The notes: generated by a model from the sequence alone, not told the origin. A stretch of 64,000 nt of DNA from Micromonospora aurantiaca ATCC 27029 (GCF_000145235.1 NC_014391.1:5785501-5849500); one strand, 5' to 3'; shown: positions 50,140-59,386, counted from the first letter of the stretch. Numbers and translations: made by a program.

Positions 50140-51522
50140 ATGGGCGACGTGGCCGAGCGCATGATCGTCATCGGCGGCGACGCCGCCGGGATGTCGGCGG
50201 CGTCGCAGGCGCGTCGCCGCCGCGACCGGTCCGAGCTGGAGATCGTCGCGTTCGAACGCGGGCACTTCACCTCCTACTCGGCCTGCGGCATCCCCTACTG
50301 GGTCAGCGGCCTGGTCGAGGAGCGGGACGAGTTGATCGCCCGCGACCCGAAGACCTTCCGCGACGACTTCGGCATCGAGGTCCGTACCCGGCACGAGGTC
50401 ACCGCCATCGACCTGGACCGCCGCGAGATCCTCGCGCGTGACCTGGACGGCGGCGGCGAGGTCCGCGCCGGTTTCGACACCCTGGTGTACGCCACCGGCG
50501 CGTCCCCGGTGCAGCCGGACTGGGCACGCGACGACGTGTCAGGGGTGTTCGGCGTGCAGACGCTCGACGACGGCGCGGCGCTGATCGGCTGGCTCGAACG
50601 CGAGCCCCGGCCCCGGCGCGCGGTGGTCGTCGGCGGCGGCTACGTCGGCGTCGAGATGGCCGAGGCGCTCGTGCAGCGCGGGCTCTCCGTCCAGCTCGTG
50701 GAGCAGGCCGACCAGCCGATGTCGACAGTCGACCCGGACATGGGCGAGCTGGTGGCCGACGCGATGCGCGCGACCGGCATCGGCGTCCGCACCGGCCTCC
50801 AGGTCACCGGTCTCCAGGAGCGGGACGGCCGGATCTCCGCGGTGGTCACGAACGAGGGGCCGATCCCGGCCGACGTCGTGGTGCTGGGTCTCGGCGTACG
50901 CCCCAACACCGCGCTCGCCGAGGCCGCCGGCCTGCCGATCGGCCCCTCCGGGGCGGTCCGCACCGACCGCCGGATGCGGGTGCCGGGCGTACCCGGCGTG
51001 TGGGCGGCGGGCGACTGCGTCGAGTCGCTGCACCGGGTCAGCGGCATGCCGGTGCACATTCCGCTCGGCACGCACGCCAACAAGCAGGGCCGGATCGCGG
51101 GCATCAACATCGGCGGCGGGTACGCCACCTTCCCCGGCGTCATCGGCACCGCCGTCACCAAGGTCTGCGAGCTGGAGGTGGGCCGCACCGGGCTGCGCGA
51201 GCGGGACGCGCGGGAGGCCGGCTTCGAGTTCGTCACAGTGCTGGCCCAGTCGACGAACCGGGCCGGCTACTACCCGGGCTCGCGGCCGATGACGGTCAAG
51301 CTGATCGCCGAGCGGCCCAGCGGGCGGTTGCTCGGGGCCCAGATCGTCGGCTGGTCCGAGGCTGCCAAACGGATCGACGCGCTCGCGGTGGCACTGTGGA
51401 ACGGCATGACAGTGGACGAGATGACAGCGCTCGACCTGGGGTACGCGCCGCCGTACGCCCCGGTGTGGGATCCGGTGCTGATCGCCGCCCGCAAGGCCGT
51501 CGACGCCCTGGCCGCCGTGTAA
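50140..51522 (+). CDS. CoA-disulfide-reductase-like FAD oxidoreductase
   Basis: 460 residues from ATG 50140 (ATG 50161 possible). Two Rossmann folds: FAD-binding VIGGDAAGMSAASQARRR and NAD(P)-binding VVVGGGYVGVEMAEAL; FAD motif WAAGDC; C-terminal dimer domain ending RKAVDALAAV. A single active-site Cys, C49 in SYSACGIPYW, fits CoADR, NADH oxidase or persulfide reductase rather than the CxxxxC disulfide reductases. Next to the YbdK-type ligase, 32 nt after it. Its TAA stop codon is the first three bases of palindromic repeat copy C. Confidence 0.9.
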   Translation: MGDVAERMIVIGGDAAGMSAASQARRRRDRSELEIVAFERGHFTSYSACGIPYWVSGLVEERDELIARDPKTFRDDFGIEVRTRHEVTAIDLDRREILARDLDGGGEVRAGFDTLVYATGASPVQPDWARDDVSGVFGVQTLDDGAALIGWLEREPRPRRAVVVGGGYVGVEMAEALVQRGLSVQLVEQADQPMSTVDPDMGELVADAMRATGIGVRTGLQVTGLQERDGRISAVVTNEGPIPADVVVLGLGVRPNTALAEAAGLPIGPSGAVRTDRRMRVPGVPGVWAAGDCVESLHRVSGMPVHIPLGTHANKQGRIAGINIGGGYATFPGVIGTAVTKVCELEVGRTGLRERDAREAGFEFVTVLAQSTNRAGYYPGSRPMTVKLIAERPSGRLLGAQIVGWSEAAKRIDALAVALWNGMTVDEMTALDLGYAPPYAPVWDPVLIAARKAVDALAAV

Positions 51523-51570
51523 GGAAGGGCCCCCTATTAACGCCTCCGGTAGAGGAAGGGCCCCTTCTTA
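51520..51570 (+). repeat. 51-bp palindromic intergenic repeat, copy C
   Basis: TAAGGAAGGGCCCC, then the shared core TTAACGCCTCCGGTAGAGGA, then AGGGCCCCTTCTTA. Its first three bases are the stop codon of the CoA-disulfide-reductase-like gene. Both ends read TAAG on their own strand. It faces the left edge of the lower-GC mobile zone. Confidence 0.88.
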
Positions 51571-51797
51571 CAAGCGGAGCCACCGGTGCTGACGCTTTCG
51601 GGCACGCCGAGGAGATCACGGCCCAAGAAGAAGGACCGCTGGTGGGGTTCAAGTCGCGGTAGGTGCAGTTGAGTGCCGATAGATGCCGTTCGGTGCACCT
51701 GTCTGCTCCCACCCTCGGCCGACGGTAAGCATCCGACGCGGGCTCAACGAGACGGCGTCGAGTGTTCCAGCATCAGATCAAGCCGGGATGGCCTGCC
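51571..51797. other. Gene-free boundary of the mobile zone
   Basis: 227 nt between repeat copy C and the end of the lipoprotein pseudogene. No gene, tRNA or att-like duplication recognised. Base composition falls after about 51600. Confidence 0.5.
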
Positions 51798-52661
51798 TCA
51801 GGAGGAGAGGTCCTGAACGACGATGCGCCCATTTCCATCCACGAACGCCACCTTTCTGCCATCCGGCGAGACACTTGGCGATCTTGCATGATCCGCCTGG
51901 CGGATCCGCCGGGATTGACCACTCTGCAGATCGACCTCGAGAACATCGGCCGGCCCGTTGAAAGACACTGTGACGATCGCTTTACTCCCTCCCGGCGCCA
52001 CGGCCAAATCAGGGAATCCATGTAGTTCCGGCCCAACCTGCTTCACCTCTCCCCGCTCCCTGGAGGCGGCCATCAGCCGCCAGACGCGCCGCTCCTCTGC
52101 CCTCAACCGATCAGGTGGAGGGTCGTTGGTGGCAGCGAAAACAACCCGTCCGCCACGAACGACAACGGGCGCCTTGGCCGACTTTCCCATCCGGCAGGAA
52201 TATTCCGCCCAGTCGATCAAGTCGCCGGCGACGGCATCTCCGAACGGTTGAATCTCCCAACAGTCGTCCTTGCCGCTACTGACATAACCGCTTCGACCGT
52301 CAGCGTTCAGAGCAACATCAGACGCCGAGGGTACGTCCAGGAGGTCATTGAATGAACCAGTTGCCTCCGAGTAGGAAACCAACCTCTGGAACCCATCGCA
52401 CGCCATCCCGATACCCAGCGAGTCCGGTTCGACAGCGAACAGGAAATCAAGCGGGCCACAAGGGACGGGCATGTCCGACTGGGATGCCAACTTGCGCTCG
52501 CGTCCCGCGTCACGCACCCACAACTCGCTAACTTCGGAGTCGTCCTCACGGAGGTAGTAGAGCCTGTCCTGCGAGACCCATGCCACGCTGGTGACCAGCG
52601 GCCCCCCTAACGCCGACAGCGTGCAACCACTCACAGCCACGAGGATCACAGCCACTACTAG

Positions 52662-54335
52662 CCTGGGTGATTCACCGTGATCGCCAAGATGCGCTGTTCG
52701 TCGGCGTGTAGATGAGCGGAAGTGCCTGCCCTGCAAGGGAAACTTGTGATTGCGACATCTACAGGTTTCTCTCTGGGGGAGGCACTTCCGAGGTGCAGCT
52801 TACGGCGTGGTCGCGGGATCTGCGGGTTACCGCGGGTGGTTCGGGTGTGGTGTCGCACGTCGGTGCGGCGTTGCTGCGGTTGCTGGCGGATCGGGCCGGG
52901 TTGACCGTGGCGTTGTCGGCGGGGCTGGCCCGGGCCGGCTGGTGGCCGGTGCATGATCGGGGTCGGGTGCTGGTCGACCTCGCGGTGATGATCGCTGACG
53001 GTGGGGAAGCGATCGCGGACATCGACGTGCTGCGCCACCAGCAGGAGGTGTTCGGGTCGGTGGCCTCGGACACCACGGTGTGGCGGGCCCTGGACGAGAT
53101 CGGCGTGGTGCAGCTGCGGCGCATCGCCAAGGCCCGGGCGAAGGTACGCGCCCGGATGTGGCAACTGTTCGGCGGCCCACCGGCGGCACGGGCGGCGGGC
53201 CGGGACATCGGCACCGGCGTGGTGGTCCTCGATGTGGATTCCACGATCGTGATCGCGCACAGCGACAAGGAAGGCGCCGCGGCCACCTACAAGCACACCT
53301 ACGGCTTCCACCCGATCCTGGTCACCTGCGACAACACCGCCGAGCTGCTCGCCATCACGCTGCGGCCGGGCAACGCCGGCGCGAACACGGCCGCCGATCA
53401 CCTCGACGTGCTCGCCCAAGCCGTCGCGCAGGTCCCCGCGAAACACCGCCGGCACCTGCTCATCCGCGGTGACTCCGCCGCAGCCACCCACGCCGTCCTT
53501 GACTGGCTCCACGAGCAGGACAGCAAACGCGGCCGGCGGGTCGAGTACTCCCTCGGCTGGTCGATCGGCGAACCCGAACGCACCGCCATCACCGCCCTAC
53601 CCGCCTCGGCGTGGTCGCCGGCGATCAACGCTGATGGCGGTGTGCGTGATGGCGCCGCCGTCGCCGAACTGACCGGCCTGCTGCCCCTGCCAGGCTGGCC
53701 GGCCGGGATGCGGGTCATCGTCCGGCGGGAGCGCCCCCACCCCGGCGCCCAACTGACCCTGTTCGAGGACCGCGATGGCTGGCGCTACACCGCCTTCGCC
53801 ACCAACACCCCGGTAGGTGTCTTGCAGTGGTTGGAGGCCCGTCACCGGGCCCACGCCCGCGTCGAGGACCGGATCCGCTGCGCCAAGGACACCGGCCTGG
53901 GGCGGCTACCCTCCCGCGAGTTCGCCATCAACCAGGCCTGGTGCATTGCCGCAGCGATCGCCGTCGACCTCATCGCGTGGCTGCAGCTCATCGGCCTCGA
54001 CGGCGACCTGGCCAAGGCCGAACCGAAACGGCTGCGCTACCGGATCCTGCACACCGCCGCCCGCCTCGTGCACGGCCAACGCCGCCGCACGCTGCGCATC
54101 CCGTCCAGGTGGCCCTGGGCCGAACAGATCACCGCCGCGTTCAACCGGATCGCGGCCATCCCCGACCCCGGCTGACCAACACAGCCGCTGCCCCAACAAC
54201 CCGGAGGACCCCAGGAGACCACGCCCACCGCCGCGACAGACGGCCCACCACCATGCCCGGAACCACACAATATCGATCAACAGCGATCAGGAGCGCCGGG
54301 CCGAAGGAGCCGGCGTCAGGCGCGAATCATCGAGG
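52662..54335 (+). mobile_element. IS1380-family insertion sequence
   Basis: 1674 bp, the family's usual size. Imperfect ends: left CCTGGGTGATTCAC (52662-52675), right GCGAATCATCGAGG (54322-54335), matching at 11 of 14 as inverted repeats. Target duplication CTAG (52658-52661 and 54336-54339). One intact transposase gene. Inserted in the opposite direction to the lipoprotein gene. Confidence 0.88.
52793..54175 (+). CDS. IS1380-family transposase
   Basis: 460 residues from GTG 52793, preceded by GGGGGAGG; the frame is open further upstream (to 52712) but this start gives the family length. DDE residues: D147 in VVVLDVDSTIV, D227 in LIRGDSAAATH, E358 in ARVEDRIRCAKDTGLG; the motif between, SDKEGAAATYKHTYGFHP, is IS1380-typical. 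The C-terminus is complete. Intact, so possibly active. Confidence 0.93.
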   Translation: MQLTAWSRDLRVTAGGSGVVSHVGAALLRLLADRAGLTVALSAGLARAGWWPVHDRGRVLVDLAVMIADGGEAIADIDVLRHQQEVFGSVASDTTVWRALDEIGVVQLRRIAKARAKVRARMWQLFGGPPAARAAGRDIGTGVVVLDVDSTIVIAHSDKEGAAATYKHTYGFHPILVTCDNTAELLAITLRPGNAGANTAADHLDVLAQAVAQVPAKHRRHLLIRGDSAAATHAVLDWLHEQDSKRGRRVEYSLGWSIGEPERTAITALPASAWSPAINADGGVRDGAAVAELTGLLPLPGWPAGMRVIVRRERPHPGAQLTLFEDRDGWRYTAFATNTPVGVLQWLEARHRAHARVEDRIRCAKDTGLGRLPSREFAINQAWCIAAAIAVDLIAWLQLIGLDGDLAKAEPKRLRYRILHTAARLVHGQRRRTLRIPSRWPWAEQITAAFNRIAAIPDPG

Positions 54336-54413
54336 CTAGACCAGGAAAGATCTTCCTCATCAGCTCACTTCTCAGGTGGAACTAGCCGCAGGCTGCCGTC
54401 GCGTTGCCCGAGT

Positions 54414-55080
54414 TTAGGGCTCATGCTCTTGGAACTCCCAACATTCGAGTTGGTGCCAGCAGGTCAGAGCGCAGGCGAGGCGGAGGAGGGCTTCGTGGAT
54501 GTCGTCTCGGATTTCCCAGCGGATGCGCAGGCGGCGAAACCCGCGGGCGCGGATCTGGTGGCGGCGGCTGTCGTAGTCGTAGCGCCGGTCGGCGTAGAGC
54601 CGGTCGGGGGCGGCGTCGGGGTGGTCCTGGCCGGCCGCCGGTGGCCGGGCTGGCGTCGAGTGGCGCGGTGGTCTGGGTGGAGTCGTGCCTGTTCCCGCCG
54701 GTCAGTGTGACCGCGCGGGGGATGCCGCCGCCGTCGGTGGTGACGTGGGGTTTCGAGCCAGGTTTGCGACGGTCGGGCGGCCCCGGACCGGTTTGGGCCG
54801 CCCCGAGCGCCCGGATGCGGGAGCCGTCGATCACCGCCCTGAACATGTCCGACTGCGCAAACCTGCGCCAGCAGGTCATGCCCGACCAGAACCCCGACTC
54901 CGAGGCAGGAACTCCCACGCGATCGCCGTATAGGGCACGAACAAGATCCCGCCCAAGACATTCCGGCCGTCCGACGCTTACCCCCCGGATCCCGGCTGCG
55001 GAGTGGTGGGCGGGGTGGCAGCAGCGGTGCGATCTCGACTCACGACTCGTCCGAGACGATCCACGTTGGCCGCTCACCCC
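54414..55080 (-). pseudogene. Decayed IS5-family transposase remnant
   Basis: Minus-strand remnant in several frames. From the 5' side: WIVSDES, an in-frame stop, then VEIAPLLPPRPP; then SGFWSGMTCWRRFAQ; then AVIDGSRIRALGAAQTG (first Asp), VTLTGGNRHDSTQ; after a frameshift LYADRRYDYDSRRHQ (second Asp) joined directly to FRRLRIRWEIRDDIHEALLRL. The stretch with the catalytic Glu is deleted. Ends with TAA at 54414-54416. Clearly older than, and different from, the intact IS5 element at 31.1 kb. It lies just upstream of the split lipoprotein gene. Confidence 0.75.
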
Positions 55081-55190
55081 CTCCTCACCAACATCATTTT
55101 GTTGGAACCCCTTAACAACGATCTTGTCGGTGCCGGGGGTTAGCGTGTGCGCGTTGCCGGTTCGGCACTTCCCCTCGGAGGTATACCCCC

Positions 55191-56612
55191 ATGTCCCAGG
55201 AGACGACCTACCTCGAACTGTCCGAAGTGGATGGCGGAGCGCACAAGTTCTACGAGGTGGTGGTCGACGACACCGCGATGACAGTGCGCTACGGGCGGAT
55301 CGGCGACCAGGGCCAGGTGAAGACGAGCACCTACCCGGACAACACCCGCGCCCGCGCCGCCGCCGCGAAGAAGATCGGCGAGAAGGTCCGCAAGGGGTAC
55401 GCCCCGGCGGTGCCCGGCGTACGCCAGAAGCGGACGGTGTCGCGCCGGCAGATCGTCAGCACCCGCTCGACCGCCCGCACCGCCCCGGTCCTCTGGCGGT
55501 ACGTCTCGGGCGCGCCCGCCTTCGGCATCTTCGTCGACGACCGGCACTGCATGGTCGGCAACGAGCACGGCGTGATCACCACACTCGACCACGACGCCCG
55601 GCTGGTCAACCAGGTCCGGCTGCCCGACGGGGTGAAGTGCATCGTCGCCGACGACGCCTGGGTCTACGCCGGCTGCGACGACGGCAACGTCTACGACCTG
55701 TCCGGCAAGGTGCCGCGCGCGGCGTACGCGATCGCGCCCGAGATCGACATCTACTGGCTGGACATCCACGACGGCGTGCTGGGCGTGTCCGACCGCGACG
55801 GCGGCATCTCCGCGATCGACCACGAGGACGAGTTCCTCTGGCGCCGGCCGGGGCGGGGCCGGTCGGCGTGGATGGTGCGCTGCGACGCCGACGCGCTCTA
55901 CCACGGCCACTCGCAGGGGGTCACCGGTTACGACTGGCGCACCGGGCGCGAGCTGTGGCACACCGGCACCGGCGCGGTCCTTTTCGGCTGGCAGGAGCGG
56001 GACGCCGTCTTCGCCGGCACGGGCACCCGCGAGGTGGTGCGCCTGCGCAAGGACGGCCGGGCCGAGCAGGTCTACCGCTGCGACTCGGCGGTCTTCTCCT
56101 GCGCCACCGCCGAGGGCGGCCGGTACGTGTTCGCCGGTGACAGCGCCTCCTCGATCTACTGCTTCGACCAGGCCGGCAACCGGCTGTGGAAGCTCGGCAC
56201 CGGCTGCGGCTCGGCGTACTCGATGCAGTACCACGACAACCGGCTCTACGTGGTCACCACGAGCGGCTACCTGGCCTGCATCGACGCGAGCGAGGCGGCG
56301 ATCCGGGCGGCCGAGGCGGGCAGCGTGCCCGACGTGGTCGATGTCAAGGCGCCGGCGCGGATGCCCGAGACGGCCGCCTGGACGTCGGTCGAGGTGACCA
56401 CCGACGACCGCGACGGCGTGCTGGTGCAGTGCGTCGAGCAGGGCGGCCGGCTGCGGGTGCACGTTCTCGCCGACGGTTACCGGCGGGACTGGTCGGTGCA
56501 GTTCCCCAAGGGCATCCGCGAGCCGGGCGCGCGTTACCTGGTCACCGAGGTCCGCGAGTCCGGCCGGGGCGGCTTCTACCGCGCATACGGGGACATCCGC
56601 CGGCTGCGCTGA
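55191..56612 (+). CDS. WGR-domain / PQQ-type beta-propeller protein
   Basis: 473 residues. The N-terminus (about 1-75) is a WGR domain: YLELSEVDGGAHKFYEVVV, TVRYGRIGDQGQ, AAAKKIGEKVRKGY. A basic linker (QKRTVSRRQ) leads to a seven- or eight-bladed propeller (about 100-385) of PQQ/quinoprotein-like repeats, e.g. LVNQVRLPDG and NRLWKLGTGC. A C-terminal ~80-residue domain ends GGFYRAYGDIRRL. WGR domains bind DNA ends or nucleic acid in PARPs and MolR; the combination has no known function. No signal peptide. ATG at 55191 with CGGAGG. Stands alone beside the mobile zone. Confidence 0.8.
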   Translation: MSQETTYLELSEVDGGAHKFYEVVVDDTAMTVRYGRIGDQGQVKTSTYPDNTRARAAAAKKIGEKVRKGYAPAVPGVRQKRTVSRRQIVSTRSTARTAPVLWRYVSGAPAFGIFVDDRHCMVGNEHGVITTLDHDARLVNQVRLPDGVKCIVADDAWVYAGCDDGNVYDLSGKVPRAAYAIAPEIDIYWLDIHDGVLGVSDRDGGISAIDHEDEFLWRRPGRGRSAWMVRCDADALYHGHSQGVTGYDWRTGRELWHTGTGAVLFGWQERDAVFAGTGTREVVRLRKDGRAEQVYRCDSAVFSCATAEGGRYVFAGDSASSIYCFDQAGNRLWKLGTGCGSAYSMQYHDNRLYVVTTSGYLACIDASEAAIRAAEAGSVPDVVDVKAPARMPETAAWTSVEVTTDDRDGVLVQCVEQGGRLRVHVLADGYRRDWSVQFPKGIREPGARYLVTEVRESGRGGFYRAYGDIRRLR

Positions 56613-56675
56613 CCGCAGACCGGCGAGATCCGGCCCGGGACAGCGGATCGTCGCCGTACCGGTCAGGATGTCTGG

Positions 56676-57548
56676 ATGCGGTGCGACATTCCTGACGGGC
56701 TGCGCTGGGTCGAGCAGACCGAGGCCGGCCGGGCGTGGCTCGCGGAGCTGCCCGGCCGGCTGGCCCACTGCGTCGCGCGGTGGGAGCTGACGGTCGGCCC
56801 GCCGTTCGCGTACGCGTTCGCCTCGCTGGCGCTGCCCGCGACACTCCCCGACGGCACCCGGGCGGTGCTGAAGCTCCAGTACCCGGACGACGACAGCGTC
56901 CACGAGGCAACGGCGCTGGCGCACTGGGACGGGCGCGGCGCGATCCGGCTGCTCGCCCACGACGCCGATCGGCGCGCACTGCTGGTCGAGCGGTGCGACC
57001 CCGGCACGCCGCTGCACTCGCTGGCCGCCGACGCGGCGCTCGACGTCGCGGTCGGCCTGCTACCGGGGCTCGCGGTGCCGGCCGGTGAACCGTTCACGCC
57101 GCTGGCCGAGGAGGCGGCCGGCTGGGCGGAGCGGATGCCTGGTAACTGGCGACGGGCCGGCTGCCCGTACGAGCGGCGCCTGCTCGACACCGCGCTCGGG
57201 CTGCTCGCCGAGCTGGCGCCGAGCCAGGGTGAGCAGGTGCTCGTCAACCAGGACCTGCATGCCGGCAACATCCTGGCCGCCGGGCGCGAACCGTGGCTGG
57301 TGATCGACCCGAAGCCGCTGGTCGGCGAGCGGGAGTTCACGGTGGTGCCACTCGTGCGCGGCGCGGAGCTGGGTCACTCCCCGGCGGCGGTCCGGCACCG
57401 GCTCGACCGGCTCAGCGCCGAGCTGGGCCTCGACCGGGAGCGGGTACGCGGCTGGGCGATCGGCCAGACGGTGGCCTGGAGCATCGGCGGCGACCAGGTC
57501 TTCCCCGGAAACGTCGAGGCGGCCCGCTGGCTGCTCGACGAGATGTGA
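56676..57548 (+). CDS. APH(6)/hydroxyurea-type phosphotransferase
   Basis: 290 residues of the aminoglycoside/hydroxyurea kinase family (streptomycin 6-phosphotransferase type). ATP-binding Lys in AVLKLQYP; catalytic loop VNQDLHAGNIL with D193; metal-binding D211 in WLVIDPKPLVGERE. Complete length. It could inactivate streptomycin-like drugs, but many chromosomal members have other or unknown substrates. ATG at 56676; weak Shine-Dalgarno. Ends 2 nt from the convergent nei gene. Confidence 0.88.
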   Translation: MRCDIPDGLRWVEQTEAGRAWLAELPGRLAHCVARWELTVGPPFAYAFASLALPATLPDGTRAVLKLQYPDDDSVHEATALAHWDGRGAIRLLAHDADRRALLVERCDPGTPLHSLAADAALDVAVGLLPGLAVPAGEPFTPLAEEAAGWAERMPGNWRRAGCPYERRLLDTALGLLAELAPSQGEQVLVNQDLHAGNILAAGREPWLVIDPKPLVGEREFTVVPLVRGAELGHSPAAVRHRLDRLSAELGLDRERVRGWAIGQTVAWSIGGDQVFPGNVEAARWLLDEM

Positions 57549-57549
57549 C

Positions 57550-58359
57550 TCAGCCCGCCTGGCAGGTGGGGCACCAGTAGAGGTTGCGTCCCGCGAGCGC
57601 GCCCCGGCTGACCGGGGTGCCGCAGACGTGGCAGGGCGCGCCGGGGCGGCGGTAGACGTACACCTCGCCGCCGTGCCTGTCGACGCGCGGCGCACGGCCG
57701 GTCACCTCCGGCAGGTCGGCGTCGCGCACGGTGTCGATGCGGCCCCGCTCGACCGCGCGGGTCATCAGCATCACCAGGTCCGCCCAGAGCTCGGCCCAGC
57801 CGGCCGGCGTCAGCTCCCGGCCGGGCAGCAGCGGCGGCAGGCCGGCCCGGAACAGCGCCTCGGTCACGAAGATCAGGCCGGTGCCGGCCACCACCGACTG
57901 GTCGAGCAGCAGCGCGGCCAGCGGGGTGGGACTGCGGCGGATCCGGGCGTACGCCCGGTCCGGGTCGGCGTCGGCGCGCAGCGGGTCCGGCCCGAGCCGG
58001 TCGCGCAGCGCCGCCACCTCGGGCGGGGTCAGCAGCTCGCAGGCGGTCGGGCCGCGCAGCTCCAGCCAGTGCCGGTCGCTGTGCAGGCGCAGCCGCAGCT
58101 GCCCGACCGGGGCCGGCGGCTCCCCCGGCCCGTCGGCGAACTTCCCGTACAGACCCAGGTGTACGTGCAGCGTCAACTCGCCCGCGTAGTGGTGCAGCAG
58201 GTGCTTGCCGTACGCCTCGGTGCCGTCCAGGACGGTGCCGCTCAGGCGGGCCGCGCCCTCGGCGAAGCGCCCCTGCGGGCTGTCGGCGTGCACCTTGTCG
58301 CCCGCGAACAGCTCGGCGTGCCGGGCGGCGAGGCGGTGGATGGTGTGTCCCTCTGGCAC
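57550..58359 (-). CDS. nei: Endonuclease VIII-like DNA glycosylase (Nei2 type)
   Basis: 269 residues from GTG 58359, read as MPEGHTIHRLA after initiator processing; the N-terminal Pro2 is the Schiff-base nucleophile and E3 the partner, so the start is fixed by function. H2TH region LDQSVVAGTGLIFVTEALF; zinc finger C243-x2-C246-x16-C263-x2-C266 near the end. Removes oxidised pyrimidines and nicks the strand, in base excision repair. The PEGHT (not PEGDT) start is typical of actinobacterial Nei2. Frame open upstream but without similarity. Confidence 0.93.
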   Translation of the reverse strand: MPEGHTIHRLAARHAELFAGDKVHADSPQGRFAEGAARLSGTVLDGTEAYGKHLLHHYAGELTLHVHLGLYGKFADGPGEPPAPVGQLRLRLHSDRHWLELRGPTACELLTPPEVAALRDRLGPDPLRADADPDRAYARIRRSPTPLAALLLDQSVVAGTGLIFVTEALFRAGLPPLLPGRELTPAGWAELWADLVMLMTRAVERGRIDTVRDADLPEVTGRAPRVDRHGGEVYVYRRPGAPCHVCGTPVSRGALAGRNLYWCPTCQAG

Positions 58360-58636
58360 AACGACCAAGCGTAGCCAGCGGATCGGGCCGCCGGCGACGT
58401 CGGGTCCTGAGACGACATTGAATCGATGTTCGTCGACTGAAAGACTGGCGGCGGCAGCGCTCGGGAGCCAGTGCGAGCCGCTCGATCTCGCCGGAGGGAC
58501 AAGCGCGGGGTGATGCGCCACCCCGGTGCCGGGCAGTCGTCTCCGGCGCTCCGCCGTGTCGTCACGGCGGCGACATCGCGGTCCACCACCACTCCGGCGC
58601 CGACCGCCCCCGGCGCCCCCAGCTCGGGAGAGACAG
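58360..58636. promoter_or_regulatory. Divergent region nei / CBM2-GH43 operon with palindrome
   Basis: 277 nt. An AT-richer part (about 58412-58452) holds an imperfect palindrome ACATTGAATCGATGT (58415-58429, 12 of 15 symmetric positions), a possible operator for the secreted-protein operon to the right. No gene seen. Confidence 0.4.
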
Positions 58637-59386
58637 ATGCTCCGTACGCTCGGCGCGGCACTGGCCGCCGCCCTCGCCCTCACCGGCCTGGCCGCCTCGG
58701 CCGGCGCCGACCGGTCGCCCGCCACCACGACGACGACGCTCGCCACGGCGGCGACGCCGACCCCGACGCCCACGTTCGCGTGCCCGCCGGCGTTGCCGGT
58801 CAGCGGCCAGGTGACCGGGGCCACCACGACCAGCATCACCATCACCTACTGGATGGTGCTCAGCCCGCCCTGCGGATACGACCCGCCGCTGGTCGTCAGC
58901 CTCTACGCCAGCCGCGAGGACGCCACCGGGTGGCGCGACCCGGTGGCCGAGGCCGTCACCGGGCCGGAACGATCCGGGACGGTGACCATCGGCGGCCTGG
59001 CCCCTGGTACCGAGTACTGGTTCCGGTTCGGCGACACCAAGGGCACGCGGGATCCGTACGTGATCGGCGGACCGGCGCGCACGCTGTCACTCTGCTCCGC
59101 GACGGCCACGATCGACAGCAGGTGGGGCGGTGGCTTCGTCGCCACTGTGACGGTGCGCAACGACGGCACCGAGCCGGTCCCGGGCTGGCTCGTCTCGTGG
59201 CGGTGGTCCGGTGACGAGCGCATCCAGTCGGTCTGGGGCGGGGTGGCCGAGGGCTCCGGCCAGGACGCCGAGGTCCGCAACGCCTCCTGGAACGGGACGC
59301 TGGCGCCGGGTGCTTCGACGACGTTCGGCCTGCTCGTGGCGACGAGCGCGACGCCCGCCGCCATCATGCCGGTCTGCGGGCGGTGA
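58637..59386 (+). CDS. Secreted FN3-CBM2 protein without catalytic domain
   Basis: 249 residues from ATG 58637 with GGGAGAG. Signal peptide about 1-24 (LGAALAAALALTGLAASAGA); Thr/Pro-rich linker; an FN3-like domain (about 50-150, VSGQVTGATTTSITITYW); then CBM2 (about 153-249: GGFVATVTVRNDGTEPVPGW, ASWNGTLAPGASTTFGLLV). No hydrolase domain. It probably binds crystalline polysaccharide and may present or guide the GH43 enzyme made from the next gene, whose GTG overlaps its stop by 4 nt. Confidence 0.85.
   Translation: MLRTLGAALAAALALTGLAASAGADRSPATTTTTLATAATPTPTPTFACPPALPVSGQVTGATTTSITITYWMVLSPPCGYDPPLVVSLYASREDATGWRDPVAEAVTGPERSGTVTIGGLAPGTEYWFRFGDTKGTRDPYVIGGPARTLSLCSATATIDSRWGGGFVATVTVRNDGTEPVPGWLVSWRWSGDERIQSVWGGVAEGSGQDAEVRNASWNGTLAPGASTTFGLLVATSATPAAIMPVCGR

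Larger units (their letters stand above)
51798..54360 (-). pseudogene. Beta-propeller lipoprotein gene split by IS1380 element
   Basis: Ancestral gene: 54360-54336 joined to 52657-51798 (25 + 860 nt = 295 codons, 294 residues). The rebuilt start reads MRKIFPGLVVAVILVAVSGC, a textbook lipoprotein signal with lipobox VSGC. The mature part is propeller-like: SPSVSPDGRKVAFVDGNG is a PD40/TolB-type blade near the C-terminus. A 1674-bp IS1380 element sits inside the signal peptide, flanked by CTAG. The remaining frame enters the IS and lacks a signal, so the product should no longer reach the membrane. GC is low: 70 of 120 bases in two sampled lines, against 86 of 120 in the upstream oxidoreductase gene. 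Confidence 0.85.

Noticed and set aside
51640..51680. tRNA T-arm-like sequence (GGTTCAAGTC)
   Set aside because: No acceptor, D or anticodon arms fit around it.
52712..52792. Earlier start of the IS1380 transposase
   Set aside because: Adds 27 residues before the standard N-terminus; GTG 52793 has a strong Shine-Dalgarno and matches family length.
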